From NCBI GenBank assembly GCA_017852395.1, contig JAFMLE010000005.1, positions 37,224 through 101,223 on the forward strand: a stretch of DNA of 64,000 bases. Direction: 5' to 3'. Origin of the DNA: Flavobacteriaceae bacterium. Lineage in GTDB: Bacteria > Bacteroidota > Bacteroidia > Flavobacteriales > Flavobacteriaceae. Under the pieces are notes generated by a model that ran no database searches, was not told the DNA's origin, and saw nothing but the letters and a program-made list of their open reading frames with translations. Positions 8,794 to 17,091 of this stretch are shown here, piece after piece. Made by a program: the position numbers and the translations under genes. The number at the start of each line of letters is the position of its first letter. The first letter of the stretch is position 1.

Positions 8794-10488
8794 ATGCAGT
8801 GGCTCCCTATTTCTGTTCCATCTACTGATACGGTTGCAGCAATGCAACAAAACCTCGGCGTTTCTACAACCGTTGCACAATTGTTGGTACAAAGAGGTTA
8901 TGATAGCTTTGAAAAAGCCAAGGCCTTTTTTAGACCCCAACTTTCGATGCTACACGACCCCTTTTTGATGAAGGATATGGACCGTGCTGTCGCACGAATT
9001 TTACACGCCATTGCAACCCAAGAACAAATTGTAGTCTATGGTGATTATGACGTTGACGGAACTACGGCTGTTGCGTTACTTTTTTCTTATTTAAAAACAA
9101 AAACACCCCATGTCCATTTTTATATCCCAGACCGTTATACAGAAGGTTATGGCATTTCTAGATTGGGGATAGAAGTTGCCAGTCAAAATAACGCGGGGCT
9201 TATTATCGCGCTAGATTGTGGAATTAAAGCCCTTGAACAAGTAAACTTCGCGAAACGTTTAGGGATCGATTTTATAATCTGTGATCACCATTTGCCTGGA
9301 GACAAACTCCCAGAAGCAGTTGCTGTACTGGATCCCAAAAGAAGTGATTGCCACTATCCTTATGATGCCCTTTGTGGCTGCGGGATCGGGTTTAAGCTGA
9401 TTCAGGCGCTTCATATAAAACAAAAAGGTAATCCAAAAGAACTCGAAAACTATTTGGACCTGGTAGCCACAGCTATTGCGGCAGATATTGTTCCTATTAC
9501 AGGTGAAAATCGCGTGTTGACCCATTTTGGAATTGCACAAATGCAAATAAAACCTAGATTGGGATTTGCTCCGTTTCTAAAACAATTAAACGGCACAATC
9601 ACCGTTTCCGATCTTGTTTTTAAAATTGCCCCAAGAATCAATGCTGCGGGGCGCATGAAACACGGCAAATATGCCGTAGAATTACTCATCGCAAACACCT
9701 CTCAAGAAGCACTTCAATGGGCGCAACAGATCGACGCCTATAACGAAGATCGTAAGGCGCTAGATGATCAAATTACCCAAGAGGCGCTCACTCAAATCAA
9801 AACATTACAAGAAGAAAATACGGCAACTACCGTCGTTTGGAGCGACCACTGGCACAAAGGAGTAATTGGCATTGTCGCGTCACGACTCATCGAAACGTAT
9901 TATAAGCCCACCGTTGTACTTTCAAAAAATGGTAACACGTTTACAGGTTCGGTTCGTTCTGTAAAAGGGTTTGATGTCTACGCCGCATTAGAGGCATGTA
10001 GTGCCTTTTTAGATCAGTTTGGCGGGCATCAATTTGCCGCTGGACTAACACTTGATGCGTCACAGCTAGCGGCTTTTAAAAATGCTTTTGAGCATGCTGT
10101 ACAGCAACGTATAGATCCGGCCTCAAAAATCCCTTCAATGACCTATGATAGGATTCTTGGTTTGGATGAAATCGACTTAAAACTCTACCGTATTATCGAG
10201 CAAATGGCCCCCTTTGGACCCCATAATATGCGCCCTGTCTTTCGGACGCAATTCTGCAGGGATACTGGGCAATCAAGACGTGTGGGACAAGACCAATTGC
10301 ATCTAAAATTGGTCTGCACAGATCCCAGTGGAGTAGTGCAATCTGGTATTGCATTTGGTATGGGTCATCATTATGACTCCCTTAAAAAAGGGACCCCGTT
10401 CGAAATTTTATACAGTCTTGATCTCAATACCTTCAATGGTTTTAAAGAACTACAGCTAAAGATTAAGGACCTTAAGTTTATGGAATAA
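8794..10488 (+). CDS. recJ: single-stranded-DNA-specific exonuclease RecJ
   Basis: A 564-residue 5'-3' ssDNA exonuclease used in recombination and mismatch repair. The DHH-phosphoesterase motifs are present in order: VVYGDYDVDGTTAVALL near residue 77-93, then IALDCG, then DHHLPG, followed by the DHHA1 segment GGHQFAAGLTL near residue 410 and a C-terminal OB-like domain. Start ATG lies 2 bp after the rsmI stop, so the two are surely co-transcribed. The transcript ends at a strong hairpin right after the stop. Confidence 0.97.
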   Translation: MQWLPISVPSTDTVAAMQQNLGVSTTVAQLLVQRGYDSFEKAKAFFRPQLSMLHDPFLMKDMDRAVARILHAIATQEQIVVYGDYDVDGTTAVALLFSYLKTKTPHVHFYIPDRYTEGYGISRLGIEVASQNNAGLIIALDCGIKALEQVNFAKRLGIDFIICDHHLPGDKLPEAVAVLDPKRSDCHYPYDALCGCGIGFKLIQALHIKQKGNPKELENYLDLVATAIAADIVPITGENRVLTHFGIAQMQIKPRLGFAPFLKQLNGTITVSDLVFKIAPRINAAGRMKHGKYAVELLIANTSQEALQWAQQIDAYNEDRKALDDQITQEALTQIKTLQEENTATTVVWSDHWHKGVIGIVASRLIETYYKPTVVLSKNGNTFTGSVRSVKGFDVYAALEACSAFLDQFGGHQFAAGLTLDASQLAAFKNAFEHAVQQRIDPASKIPSMTYDRILGLDEIDLKLYRIIEQMAPFGPHNMRPVFRTQFCRDTGQSRRVGQDQLHLKLVCTDPSGVVQSGIAFGMGHHYDSLKKGTPFEILYSLDLNTFNGFKELQLKIKDLKFME

Positions 10489-10490
10489 AA

Positions 10491-10520
10491 AAACCCTGCG
10501 TAACGCAGGGTTTTTATTTT
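10491..10520. terminator. bidirectional terminator between recJ and TonB receptor 1
   Basis: A perfect 10-bp stem (AAACCCTGCG at 10491-10500, CGCAGGGTTT at 10504-10513) with a three-base TAA loop is preceded by A residues and followed by TTTTTATTTT. It can serve both converging genes. Confidence 0.9.
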
Positions 10521-10534
10521 AAAATCAACCGCTT

Positions 10535-13078
10535 TTAGAAGCGATAACGTAAGCTGAGGTTCCAAGTTGTCCCAAAACCAAACCAAACGTAGTTGCTCTT
10601 ATCGATTCCATTCCAAGTGTCTGATCCAGCAGTAGCGTGGATGTTAGAATTGGATTCTGCGATATAGGTTGTATTAAACAAGTTGTTGATGTTTAAACGT
10701 AAACTGGTTGAATGACCAAATAACTCAAAGAAATAGGTAGAACCTAAATCAACCAAACTATACGCTGGCAATTTAAGCGCACCCTTGTTATTCGGTGATG
10801 TAAAGTCAGAATCAGTGATGCTATAGTCTGCATAAAGACCGTCAACGGTTCTTAAGCCCAAGTCCACATTAAGTGATGATCCAAAACGGTATTCTGCTTC
10901 CCAATAGCTTGTAAACTGCGCTGCGTCACCCACTTTAGCATCTTTAGTGTATAACGTACCTGTACCCACTTGAATTTGATTTTCATCAAATAATGCAGCA
11001 TCAAAATCTTTGGTATATCTCCAATCTCCGATTGATAGCATCCCTCTTAACTTAAGGTTTGATCCTGTCGGACGATAGCTTCCTTCAATCTCGATACCGT
11101 TGTGTTGTACGTCGATATTTTTAAATTGTGCAGTACCGTCGACCCCTTGTGTATTGGTTAAACTTCTTGTTACAAAACGATCACCCCAGTTGGTAGAATA
11201 AAGGTTTACGTTGAAACGTACCGTGTTGGTAACATAACCATATCCCATTTCTACAGACGAAATTTTCTCGTTTTGTAAATCTGGATTTACGATGTTTGCA
11301 AAATTTGGAAATACGGCATCAAAGTTTGGTTGACGGCTGATATAACCCGCGTTGAAAAATATATTGGCTTTTTCGTTAAAGTTATAGTTTGCACCTCCTT
11401 TAATATATCCACCACCAACATTTTTCTTTTCTGAGATTGGGTTGCCGGGTTGATCAAAAAAGTCTTCTCTTTGGAAGGACTGATTGGATGTTCCTGCCTG
11501 GAAAACAGCATTAAATTTGTCATTAGTGCTGTATTCTGCAAGGAAGTTGAACCCTAACCAGCCAACTAATCCGTTGTTATAGAAATCAATCTTTGGTCCT
11601 CTAATACCCGTGTTTTTAAAGGGTGAAGCCTCAACAGTAGTTTCTATAATTTGACCTGCACTGTTTTTGTTTCCAGTAGAATAATAACCATCTAGACCCA
11701 ATAGATCATTAACAACTCTGTAGTGGTATCCTTTATAGTTTCTGGCATCAATTCCAAAAGAATAACGCATTTTACCAGAAGTGATGTCAAGGTTAGATAT
11801 AGCACCAACCCAGTCATGCGAGTTCATTGACGCTCTACGTATCAATGTAGCTCGGTTGACTCCAAAATCACGATAACCGTTGGAGCCAATCAAAGACCCT
11901 TGGAAACGGCTGATATCACCAGTATAAGGGCTTGTAGATGCTTTGTTTACTTGTACCACACGGTCAAAGTTGATGGTGCCATCGGCATTTCGTGCTTTGG
12001 TCCCTGCTACAGAATTGCCATTACCAATACCTAAGTGATCGTAAAGGTCTCTTTGGTATGGAAGAATGTCAATGTCGCTATTTCTAAAGTTGTTACCTCT
12101 AGGGCCTGTTCCTCCACCGCGTCCTGCAGAAGCATAGAAAGATGTGGCTAACGAAATATTATCCGCAATTTGCCAATCCCAGTTGAGTGTTGCAAGAGGC
12201 TTGTTGTAGAAGTTTCTACGCATGCTGTATTCAGAACCGTTGAGTGTTCCTCCGTTAGAGTTCCATCTTGGATCGATTCCGTCTTCACCAAAGTATTCAA
12301 AATCACGTATGGATACCCAAACGTCTCTTTGATGGTGCCATTGTCCAGCACCTAGTACAGAAAGGTTTAGAGAATGGTTGGAGTCGTCAGGAGCATACCC
12401 CAAAGCGAAGAAATAAGTCCATCCTTCACCACTAGTGTTGTACACGTATCCATCACCAGACCATTTGCTCAACAAATAAGAAGAAGCCCAGCCATTTTCG
12501 TTTTTACCGGTGTTGTAAATAACAGATGTTTTGGTATATCCATCGTTACCAATCAGTTGGCTGAACGATCCGCCCTGAGCGCGCTCTGCTGTTTTGGTAA
12601 AAATAGATACCGTTCCTCCAACAGAAGGTACTGCAAGACGGGATGCTCCAAGACCTCTTTGGATTTGAATTCCAGAAGCCACCTCTGTTAGTCCTTGCCA
12701 GTTGGACCAATAGACCCAACCGTTTTCCATATCATTAACGGGTTGCCCGTTGATAAGGAACGAAGTGTTTCGTTGATCAAAACCACGTAGTGATATACGA
12801 GAGTCTCCATATCCACCACCTTGCTTGGTTGCATAAACCCCGGGGGTGCGGTTCATAATTTCTGGGAATTCTTGGTTCCCGATCTTAGCGGTAATTTCTT
12901 GAGCAGAAATCGCACTAACCGCGATGGGGGTTTCACGGTCCTTGGCTATATCTATGATTTTAGAAGAAACCGTGATTTCTTCAAGATTTACTTTTAGTAT
13001 AGAATCTTGAGAAAAGAGGTCTTCTTGACCATAAACAAACCCAATACTTAGTGTTAAAGCAATTAGAATGTTTTTCAT
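10535..13078 (-). CDS. TonB-dependent outer-membrane receptor 1
   Basis: An 847-residue outer-membrane receptor. Signal peptide MKNILIALTLSIGFVYGQ, then a plug domain (about 40-160: ISAQEITAKIG, RTPGVYATKQGGGYGD, SLRGFDQRNTSFLINGQPV, QRGLGASRLAVPSVGGTV) and a long beta-barrel ending in the aromatic C-terminal SLRYRF, as required for barrel insertion. There is no N-terminal carboxypeptidase-like domain. The ligand cannot be told from the sequence and no SusD-like partner or transport genes lie beside it. An 8+8 bp inverted repeat overlaps its promoter. Confidence 0.94.
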   Translation of the reverse strand: MKNILIALTLSIGFVYGQEDLFSQDSILKVNLEEITVSSKIIDIAKDRETPIAVSAISAQEITAKIGNQEFPEIMNRTPGVYATKQGGGYGDSRISLRGFDQRNTSFLINGQPVNDMENGWVYWSNWQGLTEVASGIQIQRGLGASRLAVPSVGGTVSIFTKTAERAQGGSFSQLIGNDGYTKTSVIYNTGKNENGWASSYLLSKWSGDGYVYNTSGEGWTYFFALGYAPDDSNHSLNLSVLGAGQWHHQRDVWVSIRDFEYFGEDGIDPRWNSNGGTLNGSEYSMRRNFYNKPLATLNWDWQIADNISLATSFYASAGRGGGTGPRGNNFRNSDIDILPYQRDLYDHLGIGNGNSVAGTKARNADGTINFDRVVQVNKASTSPYTGDISRFQGSLIGSNGYRDFGVNRATLIRRASMNSHDWVGAISNLDITSGKMRYSFGIDARNYKGYHYRVVNDLLGLDGYYSTGNKNSAGQIIETTVEASPFKNTGIRGPKIDFYNNGLVGWLGFNFLAEYSTNDKFNAVFQAGTSNQSFQREDFFDQPGNPISEKKNVGGGYIKGGANYNFNEKANIFFNAGYISRQPNFDAVFPNFANIVNPDLQNEKISSVEMGYGYVTNTVRFNVNLYSTNWGDRFVTRSLTNTQGVDGTAQFKNIDVQHNGIEIEGSYRPTGSNLKLRGMLSIGDWRYTKDFDAALFDENQIQVGTGTLYTKDAKVGDAAQFTSYWEAEYRFGSSLNVDLGLRTVDGLYADYSITDSDFTSPNNKGALKLPAYSLVDLGSTYFFELFGHSTSLRLNINNLFNTTYIAESNSNIHATAGSDTWNGIDKSNYVWFGFGTTWNLSLRYRF

Positions 13079-13097
13079 GAATGATAATAGTTTTTCG

Positions 13098-13133
13098 CAA
13101 AATTAATCCATTTTGTTTGACATTTAAATGGAT
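13098..13133 (-). promoter_or_regulatory. -7 element and inverted-repeat operator candidate of TonB receptor 1
   Basis: On the minus strand TAATTTTG (13105-13098) matches the -7 consensus, 20 bp before the start codon. Immediately upstream is an inverted repeat, ATCCATTT (13106-13113) and AAATGGAT (13126-13133), separated by 12 bases, so it fills the -7 to -33 spacer. No TTG is seen at -33. The position suggests a repressor site; the regulator is unknown. Confidence 0.5.
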
Positions 13134-13158
13134 CTTATTAACAAATTATTAAGAAATT

Positions 13159-14808
13159 CTAAGCATTTTGTTTGTAAATCCTCAATAATGCCGCAGTAGA
13201 GGGATCGTGAGTGTTTTGTGCTTTTTCTACGTCGTTAAAATCTTTTAAAATCGTGTTGGCCAACTGTTTGCCAAGCTCCACCCCCCACTGATCGTAACTA
13301 AAAATATTCCAAAGTACGCCTTGTACAAATATTTTTTGTTCATAAAGGGCGATCAGCGCACCCAGGTTATAGGGAGTAAGGGATTCAATCAAAAGGGTGT
13401 TGGTGGGGCGATTGCCTTCAAAAACCTTATAGGGGGCTAAAAAATCGATTTGTTTTTGGGGCATCCCTTGAGCCTGCAGTTCGGTTACTACCTGATCGCG
13501 GTTTTTGCCCGTCATAAAGGCTTCGGTTTGTGCTATAAAATTAGCCATCAATTTGTCTTGATGATCCTTTTCTGCATGGAGTGATTTTTGAAAACCAATA
13601 AAATCAGCAGGAATCAACTTGGTGCCTTGATGCATTAACTGAAAAAAAGCGTGTTGGGCGTTGGTTCCAGACGCTCCCCATATAAGGGTCCCTGTTTGGT
13701 AGTTTACAGGGGTGCCGTTGCGGTCTACATATTTGCCATTACTCTCCATTATGCCTTGTTGCAAGTAGGCCGGGAGGTTTCTCAGGTACTGCGTGTAAGG
13801 AATAATTGCTTCGGACTCGGCCTCCCAAAAATTATTGTACCAAAGGCCTATTAGCCCCAGCATTATGGGAATATTTTTCTCAAAAGAAGCCGTTCTAAAA
13901 TGATCGTCCATCGCTCCGGCACCTGCCAAAAGCTGATCAAAAGCGTCGGGACCTATGGCCAGACAAATACTGAGTCCTACGGCACTCCATAATGAAAAAC
14001 GCCCGCCGACCCAGTCATTCATCGGAAAAACATTGGACGCAGCAATCCCAAATGCGGCGATTTGTTCCAAATTGGTAGATACCGCCACAAAATGATCCTT
14101 TATAGCGGCCTCCGATGCCTGAGCAACAAACCACTTGCGAATCGTGGTTGCGTTGCTGATCGTCTCTTGGGTCGTAAAGGTTTTAGAAACAATTACAAAA
14201 AGGGTTGTTTCGGGATTAATTTTTTTCAACACCTCACGGACATGATCGCCCTCTACATTAGAAACAAAATGAACCGTTAGGTGATTGCGATAATATTCTA
14301 ACGCTTCCGTTACCATAGCAGGGCCAAGATCTGATCCTCCAATTCCGATATTAACGATGGTGTCAATTGCCTTGCCGGTATGGCCTTTCCAAACCCCATC
14401 GATGACACGTTGGGCAAAATTGCGCATTTGTATATTAACCTCCGAAATTTCGTGAGCTATGGGCTGTCCATCAACTTGCACTGATGTTGGTTTGGAGGAT
14501 CGCAGGGCGGTGTGCAAAACCGCTCGATGTTCTGTTTCGTTGATTTTTTCTCCCTCAAAATATGCAGCAATTGCCTCCTTAAGCTGACATTCTTTGGCCA
14601 AATCAAGGAGTATCTTTTTGGTAGTTTTGGACAATCTATTTTTGGAAAAATCTATATAGAAGTCTTCCCATTGGATCGTAAAATTGTCCATGCGATCGGG
14701 TTCGTTTTTAAAGTGCTGCTGGATGGTCACCTTTTTTTCAGCCTCAAACTGAAGGCCCAACTTTTTCCAAGCTGGAGCTGTTGTCGGATTAATTTTGGGT
14801 AATGGCAT
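13159..14808 (-). CDS. pgi: glucose-6-phosphate isomerase
   Basis: A 549-residue glycolytic enzyme interconverting glucose-6-P and fructose-6-P. Visible motifs are GIGGSDLGPAM, the SIS-domain VSKTFTTQET, the signature NDWVGGRFSLWSAVG, MESNGKYVDRNG, GTNAQHAFFQ and the C-terminal YDQWGVELGKQLA. I start it at ATG 14808 (MPLPKIN); the frame is open 13 codons further up, but that would overlap the upstream gene by 59 bp instead of 20. It overlaps the 3' end of the M23 peptidase gene, so the two are translationally coupled. Confidence 0.96.
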   Translation of the reverse strand: MPLPKINPTTAPAWKKLGLQFEAEKKVTIQQHFKNEPDRMDNFTIQWEDFYIDFSKNRLSKTTKKILLDLAKECQLKEAIAAYFEGEKINETEHRAVLHTALRSSKPTSVQVDGQPIAHEISEVNIQMRNFAQRVIDGVWKGHTGKAIDTIVNIGIGGSDLGPAMVTEALEYYRNHLTVHFVSNVEGDHVREVLKKINPETTLFVIVSKTFTTQETISNATTIRKWFVAQASEAAIKDHFVAVSTNLEQIAAFGIAASNVFPMNDWVGGRFSLWSAVGLSICLAIGPDAFDQLLAGAGAMDDHFRTASFEKNIPIMLGLIGLWYNNFWEAESEAIIPYTQYLRNLPAYLQQGIMESNGKYVDRNGTPVNYQTGTLIWGASGTNAQHAFFQLMHQGTKLIPADFIGFQKSLHAEKDHQDKLMANFIAQTEAFMTGKNRDQVVTELQAQGMPQKQIDFLAPYKVFEGNRPTNTLLIESLTPYNLGALIALYEQKIFVQGVLWNIFSYDQWGVELGKQLANTILKDFNDVEKAQNTHDPSTAALLRIYKQNA

Positions 14809-16111
14809 TGTCGTTGTTGGATTGAAAAGTAATCGGTTCAAGGTCAAAAGAAATGCAATCTAGCGCTTCTTTTACGGGTTCAATAAAGGCGAAGTATTCT
14901 TGTTTGAGGTCATTAGAAATCGGTTCGGCTTCGGGCAGTTTTTGCTTAAAGGGATCTACTTGACGCCCCCGCTTCCAAAAACGATAACATACGTGTGGCC
15001 CCGAAGTGTTGCCGGTCATACCTACCCATCCAATAACATCGCCCTGTTGTACAAAGTCCCCTACGCGTACTTTGCGCTTTTTCATGTGCAAATATTGGGT
15101 AGAATAGGTATTGTTGTGTTGAATGGTTACATAATTGCCATTGCCGCGGGTATAACTCGATTTGACAACCGTTCCATTGGCGGTGGCCATGATCGGTGTG
15201 CCCACACTAGCGGCAAAATCGGTCCCCTTGTGGGGGCGAATACGGTTCCCATAGTAGGCGATTCTACGCTTAAGATTGTAACGCGAAGAAATTCGACTAA
15301 ACTTTACAGGCGCTTGCAAAAAGGCGCGGCGTAAATTTTTGGCACTGTCGTCAAAATAATCCACCATTCCTGGGAGCTTTGGCGACTCAAATTCAAACGC
15401 ATACAAGGGCTGACCATTATGCTCAAAATAGGCCGCCTTGATGCGATCAATGCCTACAGATATCGTGTCATCAACAAATTTTTCGGTATAAATAACTTTA
15501 AAGCGATCCCCCTTTTGCAATCTAAAAAAATCGATAGACCAAGCATATACATCCGACAAATAGTAGGTAAGCGCTTCGTTGAGGTTTTGTGCTTGCATAG
15601 TCTCGTAGAGTGAGCTATAGATTGTACCTGACGCTTGTTGTTCGATGGTTTTAATCGGCTTAGAAATCGTCTGCCCGTAGATACTATCACGCAATTGGAC
15701 CACCCAATAATTGGAAATATCGGGCTGATAGATAAAGACTTTTGGCGTAGGGATAGTGTCTTTACTGTACAGTAAGGTGTAGGGTTTTCCGATTTGTAGT
15801 TTTCGAACGTTGACTTCGTTTTTGATTTTTGTCAAAACCTGATATACTTCTGGATAATCGATTCCGTGGTTTTCTAAAAGCGACCCAAAGGTGTCTCCAC
15901 GACGAATTTTTTTTACAACAACCTCATAATCGTTGAGATTAAAGCCATATTTCATCACCGGCGGATCAGGTATTTCTTCAAGTACTTCAACCTCATCGAC
16001 CGGTGTGTTAGTGGGTGTTTGACAACCAACAAAGAAAAACATCCCGCCCAGTAACCACACGAACGTTTGAAAATTGCAAAATGTCCATTTTAGAGCACCG
16101 CGTTGCATCAT
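14789..16111 (-). CDS. M23 family metallopeptidase with OapA/LysM-like domain, lipoprotein
   Basis: About 440 residues; predicted cell-envelope peptidoglycan endopeptidase. A hydrophobic N-terminus ends in a lipobox (FVGC). Residues about 60-125 resemble a LysM/OapA-like segment (VKKIRRGDTFGSLLENHG), and the M23 domain spans about 275-400. The zinc ligands HKGTDFAA are present, but the final HxH motif reads GPHVCYRF: Cys replaces the second His, which is a zinc ligand in LytM. ATG 16111 is chosen because it lies just after the upstream stop; the frame also opens at a TTG at 16132. Confidence 0.9.
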   Translation of the reverse strand: MMQRGALKWTFCNFQTFVWLLGGMFFFVGCQTPTNTPVDEVEVLEEIPDPPVMKYGFNLNDYEVVVKKIRRGDTFGSLLENHGIDYPEVYQVLTKIKNEVNVRKLQIGKPYTLLYSKDTIPTPKVFIYQPDISNYWVVQLRDSIYGQTISKPIKTIEQQASGTIYSSLYETMQAQNLNEALTYYLSDVYAWSIDFFRLQKGDRFKVIYTEKFVDDTISVGIDRIKAAYFEHNGQPLYAFEFESPKLPGMVDYFDDSAKNLRRAFLQAPVKFSRISSRYNLKRRIAYYGNRIRPHKGTDFAASVGTPIMATANGTVVKSSYTRGNGNYVTIQHNNTYSTQYLHMKKRKVRVGDFVQQGDVIGWVGMTGNTSGPHVCYRFWKRGRQVDPFKQKLPEAEPISNDLKQEYFAFIEPVKEALDCISFDLEPITFQSNNDNAITQN

Positions 16112-16112
16112 A

Positions 16113-16934
16113 TTATTCAATATATAGTTCAAAAGGGTTTTTTATGTTTCTAAAGCGTTCCAAATCGATAGTTATTGCGCCCACAGCGATATCGGCTTGT
16201 ATTCGGACCGGAATCCGGTTTTGATCATCCGAAACCCAAACGGTTACGCTTTCGTCGTTGTCAAACACCCGCCCTGATTGAACCGATGGGCTCAGTTTGA
16301 GGCATTTGATTTTACCAAAAGGGGTTTCTAAAATTTCTTTGCCTAAATATTTTAGGCGAAAATGGAAATTCTCTTGGTCAAAAAATAGGTTGATATCAAA
16401 ACTTGAACCAATAGGGATGGCCTTTCTAGGGAAAAAATTTCGCAAATAATAAAAAGCCGAAATCATATCATGAGACCTCGGAATAAACGATAGTGTCTTT
16501 TGTTTGTTATTCTTTTTGTCATCATAGGCCACTTTGGCATTTTCATGATCAAACCGCATTTCAATATTTTTAGTATACCCGCCCTCATAAATATTTCTAA
16601 TAAAATAATAGGGCAGCCCGGATTGGCGATCAAAATAACTTTCATAGTGATCTTCGACCTTAAAAAACCAACGGGCCAAACCGGTCGTTTTTCCATATCC
16701 TTTGGCATGAAATACCGGACGTCCGTCGCGTTGTTTTTCTTCTAATTTTAACGAAATATAAGAGGCGTTAAAAATGCCATAATGCACCCGAAACTCAAAA
16801 AATTCGCCGTCCTTAAAGGCGTTTATTGGCGTTTGATTGTCCGGCAACTTGGCGGTAGTTTGTTGTGCAAAAACTGCCGTACAAAGCATGAGATAGTAAC
16901 AACTACTTAAAATGAAAAGAAATATTTTTCGCAT
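16113..16934 (-). CDS. DUF3108 domain-containing exported protein
   Basis: A 273-residue exported protein with signal peptide (LMLCTAVFAQ, cleavage after about residue 23). The body matches the DUF3108 pattern known from Bacteroidota: FKDGEFFEFRVHYGIFNAS, then GKTTGLARWFFKVEDHYESY, and a repeated beta-rich core; the C-terminal part has KCLKLSPSVQSGRVF and VWVSDDQNRIPVRI. The family is beta-rich and of unknown function. It is the first gene of a tight DUF3108-M23-pgi unit with a promoter-like element directly upstream. Confidence 0.85.
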   Translation of the reverse strand: MRKIFLFILSSCYYLMLCTAVFAQQTTAKLPDNQTPINAFKDGEFFEFRVHYGIFNASYISLKLEEKQRDGRPVFHAKGYGKTTGLARWFFKVEDHYESYFDRQSGLPYYFIRNIYEGGYTKNIEMRFDHENAKVAYDDKKNNKQKTLSFIPRSHDMISAFYYLRNFFPRKAIPIGSSFDINLFFDQENFHFRLKYLGKEILETPFGKIKCLKLSPSVQSGRVFDNDESVTVWVSDDQNRIPVRIQADIAVGAITIDLERFRNIKNPFELYIE

Positions 16935-16944
16935 AACAATAGTT

Positions 16945-16952
16945 CAAAAGTA
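16945..16952 (-). promoter_or_regulatory. -7 element upstream of DUF3108-M23-pgi
   Basis: TACTTTTG on the minus strand matches TAnnTTTG. A TTG lies 24 bases upstream (16979-16977), slightly further than usual. The element is only 10 bp from the start codon, so the leader would be very short. Confidence 0.5.
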
Positions 16953-17091
16953 AGAAAAGTTATAGCCTTCTAAAACCAATCCTTAATATTAAAACATGGA
17001 GTCATTTTATTTTCTATTAGGTCAGGGTTTTGGACATTGCTTTAGGCCACTAATCCTGTATGCTTTGAATACGAAATGGCAAGACCATTCC

